Positions 48,008-55,231 of a stretch of 64,000 nt of DNA are shown here, in pieces. The translations under genes were made by a program, and so were the position numbers. This DNA comes from Curtobacterium sp. 9128 (GTDB taxonomy: Bacteria; Actinomycetota; Actinomycetes; Actinomycetales; Microbacteriaceae), in NCBI RefSeq assembly GCF_900086645.1, contig NZ_LT576451.1, positions 1,674,001 to 1,738,000 of the forward strand, in the 5' to 3' direction. Under the pieces are notes generated by a model. It was given only the letters and a program-made list of their open reading frames with translations, did no database searches and was not told where the DNA came from. Numbering within the stretch: position 1 is the stretch's first letter; each line of letters opens with the position of its first letter.

Positions 48008-48856
48008 ATGACCCGTGTGCCCACGCCCCTGCTGGCGCTCGCCGCGATCGTCTCCGTGCAGCTCGGCGCCGCCATCGCGAAGACCCGCTTCGACGAGGTC
48101 GGCTCCGTCGGCGCCGCCACGCTCCGGCTCGTGATCGGTGCGGTCGTGCTCGCACTCGTCGTCCGTCCCCGTGTCCGGCACTGGAACCGGGCGCAGTGGC
48201 TCGGCGCGATCGGCCTCGGCCTGGCGCTCGGTGGCATGAACGTCTTCATCTACCTGGCCTTCGCGAGCATCCCCATCGGGGTCGCCGTCACGATCGAGTT
48301 CCTCGGCCCACTCGCACTGTCGCTCGTGCACACCCGACGGTGGCGCGACGTGCTCTGGGCGGTCCTGGCGCTCGCCGGCGTCGTCTTGCTCGGTGTCGGG
48401 CCGTCCGCGGTCACGCAGCTCGGCGGCATCGCGTTCGCCGTGGCCGCCGCGGTGTGCTGGGCCGGCTACATCGTGATGAACCGGCACGTCGGATCGATCA
48501 TCCCCGGCGTCGACGGGCTCGCGGTGTCGATGCTCGTCGCGATGCTGGTGTCCCTGCCGTTCGGACTCCGCGCCGCCGTGACGGGCATCGTCGCCGACCC
48601 GACGCTGCTCGTCGTCTTCGGCGCGGTCGCGGTGCTGTCGAGCGTGCTGCCCTACGCGTTGGAGATGCTCGCGCTGCGACGCATGCCGACGCGCGTGTTC
48701 GGCATCCTGCAGAGCCTCGGCCCCGCGGTCGCCGCGCTCGCCGGACTCCTCGTGCTCCACGAGGCGTTGTCACTCGTCGAAGTCCTGGCGCTTGCGTGCG
48801 TCACCGCGGCGAGCGTCGGCGTGACCGTCTACTCCTCGCGGAGGAAGTCGGCGTAG
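48008..48856 (+). CDS. EamA family transporter (RhtA-like)
   Basis: The 282-residue protein has ten hydrophobic helices in two repeats, with FASIPIGVAVTIEFLGPLALSL and ALRRMPTRVFGILQSLGPAVAALAGLLVL in the places typical of RhtA-type exporters of amino acids such as threonine and homoserine. It starts 16 bases after the response regulator. Its 3' end overlaps a small convergent gene by 28 bases. Confidence 0.88.
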   Translation: MTRVPTPLLALAAIVSVQLGAAIAKTRFDEVGSVGAATLRLVIGAVVLALVVRPRVRHWNRAQWLGAIGLGLALGGMNVFIYLAFASIPIGVAVTIEFLGPLALSLVHTRRWRDVLWAVLALAGVVLLGVGPSAVTQLGGIAFAVAAAVCWAGYIVMNRHVGSIIPGVDGLAVSMLVAMLVSLPFGLRAAVTGIVADPTLLVVFGAVAVLSSVLPYALEMLALRRMPTRVFGILQSLGPAVAALAGLLVLHEALSLVEVLALACVTAASVGVTVYSSRRKSA

Positions 48857-48981
48857 GTCGGTTCGTGCTGCTCACCCGACAGGAGCGCCGGATCGTTCAC
48901 GCGGCGGTCGACGTAGGCGGCGATGACCTCGGGCGGCGTGAGCACGTGTGCGACCCAGGACGGCACCTCACTGCGCTTCAT
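48829..48981 (-). CDS. 50-residue protein of unknown function
   Basis: MKRSEVPSWVAHVLTPPEVI starts a 50-residue acidic protein ending ADFLREE. A strong ribosome site (AAGGAGG) lies 4 bases before the ATG at 48981, supporting real translation. A perfect palindrome lies 35 bases upstream. It overlaps the EamA gene end. Family not recognised. Confidence 0.6.
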   Translation of the reverse strand: MKRSEVPSWVAHVLTPPEVIAAYVDRRVNDPALLSGEQHEPTYADFLREE

Positions 48982-49015
48982 CGTGCCTCCTTCCGGTCGT
49001 GCGTTCCGACCCAGA

Positions 49016-49034
49016 AATCTCGATGATCGAGATT
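49016..49034. promoter_or_regulatory. Perfect palindrome upstream of a 50-residue gene
   Basis: AATCTCGAT-G-ATCGAGATT is symmetric over 9+1+9 bases and AT-richer than its surroundings. It looks like a repressor site for the minus-strand small gene; the cognate factor is unknown. A TTGACA sequence occurs on the minus strand at 49081-49086. Confidence 0.5.
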
Positions 49035-49107
49035 CTTTGCGTCCCCGCACTCCGTAAACGATCTCGCTCGCGGTGTGCTGTGTCAATCGAGTGCGTCATA
49101 CGGACTC

Positions 49108-49416
49108 TCAGCGCTCCTTCCGCCCCTGATCGGCCCTGAGTGTCCGGTGTTTGACGGCTGATCGCCAGACCCACGCCTCGGCCTGTTGCCCGAACTGCGC
49201 CCACTCGACGAGCACGGCATCGCGGGTCCAGCTCTTCGCGAACGCCTTGACGCGCACGTGGAAGGTCGGGAACTGGATCCATGCCCACACCGGCACCGGC
49301 GTGACGGCGTGGCAGGCGTCCGGACCGCGAGCGTCGTCGGACAGGGAGTAGGCGCGCGGACGTTCGACCTCCGGGTGTTCCGGGGGCTGCCACCGGTTTT
49401 CGCGACGCCGTCCCAC
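49108..49416 (-). CDS. Small basic protein under an SOS box
   Basis: The 102-residue protein starts from the GTG at 49416 and is basic at both ends. The core VWAWIQFPTFHVRVKAFAKSWTRDAVLVEWAQFGQQAEAWVWRSAVKH looks like a compact folded domain with conserved-looking Trp residues. A canonical SOS box ends 9 bases before the start codon. I do not recognise the family; DNA-damage induction is inferred from the box alone. Confidence 0.65.
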   Translation of the reverse strand: MGRRRENRWQPPEHPEVERPRAYSLSDDARGPDACHAVTPVPVWAWIQFPTFHVRVKAFAKSWTRDAVLVEWAQFGQQAEAWVWRSAVKHRTLRADQGRKER

Positions 49417-49424
49417 GACGGTAT

Positions 49425-49440
49425 TCGAACGTGTGTTCGA
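49425..49440 (-). promoter_or_regulatory. LexA SOS box
   Basis: TCGAAC-GTGT-GTTCGA exactly matches the actinobacterial (mycobacterial) LexA site TCGAAC(N4)GTTCGA. It lies just upstream of the minus-strand small gene and 1.1 kb from lacI, so the small gene is the clear target. Confidence 0.88.
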
Positions 49441-49499
49441 ACGGTCGTCAAGTCGTGCGCGCCGAGCGGCCCGCGCGCGAACGCGCTGTGGGCGTGTCG

Positions 49500-50531
49500 T
49501 CAGGCCGGCGCCGGCCCCGTCGACTCGCGCACGCTGAGGGTCAGGAGCGGCCCCGGCTCGGACGGCAGCACGGTCTCGAGGTCGATCTGTCGACGGAGCA
49601 GGGTCGCCGCGCGCTGCCCGAGCTCGACGGTGTCACGCGTCAGGGAGGTGATCGCGGGTCGGACGAGCTGGATCATCGCCGAGTCGTCGAACGACACGAT
49701 GGACACGGCACCCGGCACCGACCGGCGCATCTCGCTCGCGACGCCGAGGCCGGCGACGGCGAGCACGTCGTTGTCGTACACGATCGCCGTCGGTGGTGCC
49801 GCGCGGGAGAGGAGGTCCCTGGTCGCGGCGGCACCGCTCTCGGCCGAGTAGTCGGTGGGGATCGAGAGGGTCTCGGTGAGCCCGTGCGTCGACGAGAACG
49901 AGCGGAGTCGGTCGATCCGCATCGCGGTGTGCTCGAACTCCGGACGCCCGGCTACGTGTGCGATCCGCCGGTGCCCGAGTGCGTGCAGGTAGCGGAACAC
50001 GGTGTCCGCCGCCTCCGAGTCGTCGATCCACACGCTCGGTGCTGCGCCGGTGCTGGACGGGTGCGATCCGACGACGACGGTCGGCATGCCGAGGTCGGCG
50101 AGCAGTCGGAGTCGCGGATCGTCGCGCCGCGGGTCGATGAGCACGACACCGTCCACCCGGTGCCCGCTCCACCAGTCGCGGTAGGTCTGGAGCTCTTCCT
50201 CGGCATCGCGGGCGACGAGCAGGTTCATCCCGACGTGAGACCCCGCGAGACCGAGTTGGATGCCGGAGATCAGGTCGCCGAAGAAGGACTCCGTGCCGAG
50301 TGTGCGAGCGGGCCGGTTCAGCACGAACCCGATCGACCCGGCCCGAGCGCCCCCGAGCGCCCGCGCCGCGGTGTGCGGCTGCCAGTCGAGTTCGCGCGCG
50401 ACCGCCCGGACCCTGGCGCGGGTCGCGTCGGACACCCCGGGGCGGTCGTTCAGCGCGAACGACACGGCGCTGATCGACACGCCGGCCTTCGCGGCGATGT
50501 CCGCGATCGTCGTTCGTCGCTTGCTGGCCAT
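49500..50531 (-). CDS. LacI family repressor of the N-glycan locus
   Basis: The 343-residue protein has the N-terminal helix-turn-helix and hinge (TTIADIAAKAGVSISAVSFALNDRPGVSDATRARV) and a periplasmic-binding-like sensor (GSIGFVLNRPARTLGTESFFGDLISGIQ, VDGVVLIDPR, IAHVAGRPEFEHT, VSFDDSAM). It is divergent from a sugar importer operon and very likely represses it until a glycan inducer binds. Its -10 TATAGT ends 7 bases before the ATG. Confidence 0.93.
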   Translation of the reverse strand: MASKRRTTIADIAAKAGVSISAVSFALNDRPGVSDATRARVRAVARELDWQPHTAARALGGARAGSIGFVLNRPARTLGTESFFGDLISGIQLGLAGSHVGMNLLVARDAEEELQTYRDWWSGHRVDGVVLIDPRRDDPRLRLLADLGMPTVVVGSHPSSTGAAPSVWIDDSEAADTVFRYLHALGHRRIAHVAGRPEFEHTAMRIDRLRSFSSTHGLTETLSIPTDYSAESGAAATRDLLSRAAPPTAIVYDNDVLAVAGLGVASEMRRSVPGAVSIVSFDDSAMIQLVRPAITSLTRDTVELGQRAATLLRRQIDLETVLPSEPGPLLTLSVRESTGPAPA

Positions 50532-50535
50532 GGAC

Positions 50536-50567
50536 TTGACTATAGCGTTTTAGTTCTTCATAGTCAT
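50536..50567. promoter_or_regulatory. Face-to-face overlapping promoters of lacI and the importer operon
   Basis: Plus strand: TTGACT (50536-50541), 17 bases, CATAGT (50559-50564). Minus strand: ATGACT (50562-50567), 17 bases, TATAGT (50539-50544). Each -35 box overlaps the -10 box of the other, so RNA polymerase cannot use both at once. The arrangement forms an inverted repeat GACTAT...ATAGTC. Confidence 0.7.
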
Positions 50568-50574
50568 GCACATC

Positions 50575-50610
50575 CACCGGTTCGGCGACCAGGACTGAAC
50601 CGGTTCAGTC
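50575..50610 (+). promoter_or_regulatory. LacI-type operators upstream of the importer operon
   Basis: GACTGAACCGGTTCAGTC (50593-50610) is a perfect 18-base palindrome with the central CG typical of LacI-family sites. A weaker copy, CACCGGTTCG (50575-50584), is centred 23 bases upstream, about two helical turns. Both lie after the predicted plus-strand transcription start, where binding would block the operon. Confidence 0.8.
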
Positions 50611-50635
50611 GCCACGAACAAGGGAGTCCGACGCG

Positions 50636-51922
50636 ATGAGAACGACCACACACACCACCGGGCGCGCCATCGCCCTCCTCGCCGGGGCCGCTGCCACGGC
50701 GCTCGTCCTCGCCGGCTGCTCCACCGGCGGCGGCGCGTCGAACGGCGACGGCTCAGTCTCCGGCACGATCACGCTCCAGACGTGGGCGCTCACGCCGACG
50801 TACACCGGCTACCTCAACGGCGTGATCGCGGACTTCGAGAAGGAGTACCCCGACGCGAAGGTCAAGCTCCAGGACCAGCCCGGCGACGGCTACGCGGACA
50901 AGGTCCTCAGCCAGGCATCGAGCAACTCGCTCCCCGACGTCATCAACCTGCCGCCGGACATCGCGCTGCCGCTGGCCAAGCGCGGATTCCTGCAGGACGT
51001 GTCGAAGGACGACAGCAAGCTGTCCAGCACCTACGTCGCCGGGGCGCTCGATGCGTACCAGTACAAGGGGCTCGACGGCACGTACGGCTACCCGTGGTAC
51101 CTCAACACCGACGTCGACTACTGGAACTCCGACATGTTCGCCAAGTGCGGGCTCGACGCGGACAACCCGCCGAAGACCGTCGACGACCTCTTCACGCAGG
51201 CCGAGACGATGCACAAGGCCTGCCCCGACGACTACCTGATGAGCCGCAAGCCGGGCCTCAGCGACTTCTCGCTCGCCGGCGTGAAGATCATCAACGCCGA
51301 CGGCACGAAGTTCACCTTCGCGGACTCGACCAAGGCGGCCGACCTCATCGACCGGTACGCCAAGGCCTACCAGGACGGCCTCATGCCCTCCACGGTCCTG
51401 AACAGCGACTACCTCGGCAACTCCACCCTGTTCACGCAGGGCAAGGTCGCGTGGACGACCGGTGGCGCCACCGCGCTGAGCGACATCGAGAAGAACAACC
51501 CGTCGCTGCAGGGCAAGGTCACGGTCTCCCCGGCGCTCGACACCCCACCGCTGTACGTGCAGGGCCTGTCGGTGTCGAGCAAGTCGAAGCACCTCGCCAC
51601 GGCCGAGGCCTTCGCGCAGTTCATGACGAACGCCGACAACCAAGAGGCCTTCGCCCACAAGGTCAACATCTTCCCGTCGACGAAGTCCTCGCAGTCGGAC
51701 CCGTTCTTCTCGAAGGACGACGGCACCGTGAACGGCAAGGCCCGCGTGCTCGCGAACGAGGCCCTGAAGACCGCGAAGAACCTCAACCCGGTCCAGGCGA
51801 ACTCCGCGATGACGGACTTCCTCGACCAGCAGATCGCGCTCGCGATGAAGGGCCAGGTGACCGCGAAGCAGGCGCTCGAGACGGCGCAGACGAAGATGAA
51901 CACCCTGCTCGCCAACGGCTGA
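50636..51922 (+). CDS. Sugar ABC transporter substrate-binding lipoprotein
   Basis: The 428-residue protein has a lipoprotein signal with the lipobox VLAGC (Cys near residue 24), a Gly/Ser linker and a family 1 extracellular solute-binding fold (ITLQTWALTPTYTGYLNGVIADFEKEYPDAKVKLQ, GTYGYPWYLNTDVDYWNSDMF, FTQGKVAWTTGGA). It delivers oligosaccharide to the two permeases. Context suggests a mannose-rich glycan. No ATPase gene is present in the locus. Confidence 0.92.
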   Translation: MRTTTHTTGRAIALLAGAAATALVLAGCSTGGGASNGDGSVSGTITLQTWALTPTYTGYLNGVIADFEKEYPDAKVKLQDQPGDGYADKVLSQASSNSLPDVINLPPDIALPLAKRGFLQDVSKDDSKLSSTYVAGALDAYQYKGLDGTYGYPWYLNTDVDYWNSDMFAKCGLDADNPPKTVDDLFTQAETMHKACPDDYLMSRKPGLSDFSLAGVKIINADGTKFTFADSTKAADLIDRYAKAYQDGLMPSTVLNSDYLGNSTLFTQGKVAWTTGGATALSDIEKNNPSLQGKVTVSPALDTPPLYVQGLSVSSKSKHLATAEAFAQFMTNADNQEAFAHKVNIFPSTKSSQSDPFFSKDDGTVNGKARVLANEALKTAKNLNPVQANSAMTDFLDQQIALAMKGQVTAKQALETAQTKMNTLLANG

Positions 51923-51957
51923 TCCGGCCCCGAAGAAGAGAGAGAGGGAGGATCGCC

Positions 51958-52836
51958 ATGCGCGCGAATCGTTGGTTCACCCCCTGGCTGCTCGTCCTGC
52001 CGGCACTCGTCTGGCTCGTCGCGTTCAGCCTCTGGCCGTCGATCAACACCGTCCGGCTGTCGTTCACGAACGCCAGCCCGCTCGGTGGGGTCAGCCGCTG
52101 GGTCGGTCTGCAGAACTTCCAGACGCTGCTCGCCGACCCGCAGGTGTGGGAGGCGCTGCTCAACAGCGTCGTCTACATGGCGATCTGCCTGCCGCTCCTG
52201 ACGGTCCTCCCGCTCCTCATGGCCGTGCTCGTCCAGCAGAAGCTGCCCGGCATCGCCTTCTTCCGCACGGCGTACTACACGCCGGTGATCGCCAGCGCCG
52301 TGGTCGTCGGGCTGATCTGGAACTGGATCCTCGACGACCGCGGTGTCATCAACGAGATGGCGCAGTCGCTCGGGATCGTGCACGGGAGCATCCCGTTCCT
52401 CACCGACCGGTGGCTCCTGCTGTTCAGCGCGATCAGCCTGACCGTCTGGAAGGGCCTCGGGTACTACATGATCATCTTCCTCGCGGCCCTCGGGAACGTC
52501 GGCAAGGAGCTGCACGAGGCCGCAGCGCTCGACGGCGCCGGTGCGGTTCGTCGGTTCTGGTCGGTCACGATGCCCGGCGTCCGCGGCACGATGACCCTCG
52601 TCGGGATCCTGGTGTGCGTGAGTGCGCTCCGGGTGTTCAGCGAGCTCTACATCCTGACGAACGGGACGGGCGGCCCCGGCGGCCAGGACAACTCGATCGT
52701 CATGCTCATCCAGCAGTACGCGCGGGGCTTCACCGGCAACCTCGGGTACGCGTCGGCACTGAGCCTGTTGCTCTTCGTCGTGACGCTCATCCCGATGCTC
52801 GCCCTCGCGCGGATCAACAGCAGGGCGGACCGATGA
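51958..52836 (+). CDS. Sugar ABC transporter permease 1 (MalF-like)
   Basis: The 292-residue protein has six helices (WLLVLPALVWLVAFSLWPSINTV first) and the EAA loop HEAAALDGAGAVRRFWSVTMPGVRG (about residue 185) that contacts the ATPase. It overlaps permease 2 by 4 bases (ATGA). The ribosome site GGGAGGA precedes the ATG. Confidence 0.92.
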   Translation: MRANRWFTPWLLVLPALVWLVAFSLWPSINTVRLSFTNASPLGGVSRWVGLQNFQTLLADPQVWEALLNSVVYMAICLPLLTVLPLLMAVLVQQKLPGIAFFRTAYYTPVIASAVVVGLIWNWILDDRGVINEMAQSLGIVHGSIPFLTDRWLLLFSAISLTVWKGLGYYMIIFLAALGNVGKELHEAAALDGAGAVRRFWSVTMPGVRGTMTLVGILVCVSALRVFSELYILTNGTGGPGGQDNSIVMLIQQYARGFTGNLGYASALSLLLFVVTLIPMLALARINSRADR

Positions 52837-53795
52837 CCAACACGACCACCACCAGTGAACCCGCCCTCGGCGGGGCACAGGGCGCGGCCAGCCCGACGCC
52901 GGACGTGGCCGGCGCGACGGGCGGAGGACGAGCCTCCCGTCCGCCCCGCCGCCGCCGGGCCGCCTGGGGCGTCATGTCCACCCGCGAGAAGGCGATCCGC
53001 TACGTCCTCCTCGTCGTGGTGCTCTTCATCACCATCGGCCCGTTCCTCTGGCAGCTCTCGACGTCGCTGAAGGGCGCCGGCGAGGACATCTACACGGCGA
53101 ACCCGTCGTTCATCCCGACACAACCGACGATCGGCAACTACCTTCGGGTCGGCGACGCGATCCCGGTGTTCGGGTACATCGGCAACTCGCTCGTCGTCGC
53201 GGCGATCGACGTCCTCGGGAACATCGTGTTCGCGACCTTCGCCGGCTTCGCCCTCGCCCGTCTCCAGTGGCGCTTCCGCAAGGCCGTCCTCGGACTGTTC
53301 CTCGCGACGCTCGTCCTGCCGGGAGAGGCGACGATCATCTCCCAGTTCGTCACCGTGAAGGACCTCGGCCTCGCCGACAACCTGGTCGGCGTCGCCCTGC
53401 CGGGCATGATCGCCGCCCTCAACGTGCTGCTCATGTTCAACGCGTTCCGGCAGATCCCGGACGAGATCGACCAGGCCGCGGTGATGGACGGCGCGAACGC
53501 CTGGCAGCGGTTGCGGTACATCTCGCTCCCGGCCGTCCAGGGCACGATCGCCGTCATCGCGATCTTCTCGTTCATCGGCGCGTGGGACGACTTCCTCTGG
53601 CCGCTCATCGTCCTGCAGTCCCCGGAGAAGCTGACGCTGACCGTCGGGCTCGAGTACCTGCGCGGAACGTTCGGCACCGACCAGCGGCTGATCGCGGCCG
53701 GCACCATGATCGCGTTCATCCCGATCGCCGTGATCTTCGCCGTCCTGCAGCGCTTCTTCTTCAAGGGTGTGGAAGAGGGCGGTGTGAAGGGCTGA
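52833..53795 (+). CDS. Sugar ABC transporter permease 2 (MalG-like)
   Basis: The 320-residue protein has a disordered N-terminus (residues 1-45, Thr/Ala/Gly then basic) containing a dispersed repeat copy. Six helices follow and the EAA loop is DQAAVMDGANAWQRLRYISLPAVQG (about residue 215). Its stop shares one base with the start of the next gene (TGATG). Confidence 0.92.
   Translation: MTNTTTTSEPALGGAQGAASPTPDVAGATGGGRASRPPRRRRAAWGVMSTREKAIRYVLLVVVLFITIGPFLWQLSTSLKGAGEDIYTANPSFIPTQPTIGNYLRVGDAIPVFGYIGNSLVVAAIDVLGNIVFATFAGFALARLQWRFRKAVLGLFLATLVLPGEATIISQFVTVKDLGLADNLVGVALPGMIAALNVLLMFNAFRQIPDEIDQAAVMDGANAWQRLRYISLPAVQGTIAVIAIFSFIGAWDDFLWPLIVLQSPEKLTLTVGLEYLRGTFGTDQRLIAAGTMIAFIPIAVIFAVLQRFFFKGVEEGGVKG
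52929..52943. repeat. GGAGGC-family short repeat in permease 2 N-terminus
   Basis: CGAGCCTCCCGTCCG is identical to the copy at 14246 and is translated in another frame as RASRP, inside a disordered segment. Confidence 0.6.
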
Positions 53796-55207
53796 TGCGC
53801 TTCGGGGTCAACTACACGCCATCGGTGGGGTGGTTCCACTCGTGGCTCGACTTCTCGTGCTCCGAGACGGCGCGCGACCTCGAGGCGATCGCGTCCCTCG
53901 GCGCCGACCACGTGCGGATCTTCCCGCTCTGGCCCGTGGTGCAGCCGAACCGGACGCTGATCAGGGCCTCGGCGCTCGAGGACGTCGCCCGCGTCGTCGA
54001 CATCGCGGCGTCGTTCGGGCTCGACGTCAACGTCGACGCGCTGCAGGGACACCTGTCGAGCTTCGACTTCCTGCCGTCGTGGCTCGACTCGTGGCACCGT
54101 CGGAACATGTTCACCGACCCGGACGTCGTCGACTCGACGGCCGCGTACGTGCACGCCCTCGCCGCGGCGGTGGGTGACCGGCCGAACCTGCTCGGCATCA
54201 CGATCGGCAACGAGGTCAACCAGTTCGCGCACGCGCCGCACCCGTCCCCGCACGACATCACGGCGGCCGAGGGACACGCGTGGGCGGCACGGATGGTCGC
54301 CGCGGCGCGGTCCGGCCTGTCGTCCGGCGCGTCCGGCGCGTCGTCCGGCGCGTCGAGCCTGTCGTCCGGCGCGGCCGGCCTGGAGGCTCGGCACCCGTCC
54401 GACGCGTCGCGCGCCTCCGGCAGCGGGTCGGCCCCGGCGCCGCTGGTCACCGTCGCCCAGTACGACGCGGCCTGGTACGACGACGCGCAGCCGTTCGGGC
54501 CCGAGCACGCCGCCGACCACGGCGACGCCACCGTCACGCACTCGTGGGTGTTCAACGGCTCGGCCGCGGTGCACGGCGCCCTCGGAGCCGGTTCGGTCCG
54601 GCACGGGGAGTACCTGCTGCAGCTCGCGGCGGCGTGGAACCGCGACGCGGCCCGACCGAACTGGCTGCAGGAGGTCGGCGCGCCGACGAACGTCGTGGAT
54701 GTGGCCGACGCCGGGTCCTTCACCGAGCAGACCATCCGGCACGCCCTCGACGTGCAGCACCTGCTCGGGGTGACGTGGTGGTGCTCGCACGACGTGTCCC
54801 GCTCACTCGCGGACTTCCCGGAGCTCGAGTACGACCTCGGCCTGCTCACGAACGACGGCCGGGTGAAGCCGACGGGGGAGCGCTTCCGCGAGGTGGCCAC
54901 CGCCTCCGGCGACACCCGACGCCCCGCGTCCACCGGCTCGGAGCTCGGACTGGTGCTCGACGACGTCGACGCCGCCGGCGCGCCGCTCCCGATGACCAGG
55001 GCCGACAGTGCGCCGGGCGGCCGGTTCGCCGCCGCGTGGCTGGCGCTCGCCGAGGAGCACGGCCGCGGCCCGCAGGTCGTCCTGCGCTCGCGCCTCGGCG
55101 ACACACCGCTCCTCGCCGCACGCGGCATCACCACCTGCGTCGACGTCCCGACCGACGCCAGCACCTCCACCCCGCTCGCGGTCGCGCACCCCGCGACGAT
55201 GCCCTGA
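53795..55207 (+). CDS. Cytoplasmic GH5-like glycoside hydrolase (possible beta-mannosidase)
   Basis: The 470-residue protein has no signal peptide. It begins MRFGVNYTPSVGWFHSWLDF and has GADHVRIFPLWPVVQPN, then ITIGNEVNQF (putative acid/base Glu, about residue 133) and WLQEVGAPT (putative nucleophile Glu, about 292), the GH5 clan A pattern. Residues about 168-210 are an unusual Ser/Gly/Ala insert ending in GLEAR, a translated repeat. Beside GH38 and Endo H genes, a beta-mannosidase acting on the Man-beta-1,4-GlcNAc core is a reasonable guess. Confidence 0.75.
   Translation: MRFGVNYTPSVGWFHSWLDFSCSETARDLEAIASLGADHVRIFPLWPVVQPNRTLIRASALEDVARVVDIAASFGLDVNVDALQGHLSSFDFLPSWLDSWHRRNMFTDPDVVDSTAAYVHALAAAVGDRPNLLGITIGNEVNQFAHAPHPSPHDITAAEGHAWAARMVAAARSGLSSGASGASSGASSLSSGAAGLEARHPSDASRASGSGSAPAPLVTVAQYDAAWYDDAQPFGPEHAADHGDATVTHSWVFNGSAAVHGALGAGSVRHGEYLLQLAAAWNRDAARPNWLQEVGAPTNVVDVADAGSFTEQTIRHALDVQHLLGVTWWCSHDVSRSLADFPELEYDLGLLTNDGRVKPTGERFREVATASGDTRRPASTGSELGLVLDDVDAAGAPLPMTRADSAPGGRFAAAWLALAEEHGRGPQVVLRSRLGDTPLLAARGITTCVDVPTDASTSTPLAVAHPATMP
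54375..54391. repeat. GGAGGC-family short repeat in the GH5-like gene insert
   Basis: CCGGCCTGGAGGCTCGG matches the copy at 15074-15090 exactly. It ends a GC-rich tract of CGTCCGGCG units (about 54310-54375) that encodes the Ser/Gly/Ala insert. Confidence 0.65.
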
Positions 55208-55231
55208 CCCACCCCGTCTCCGGAAGGCACC

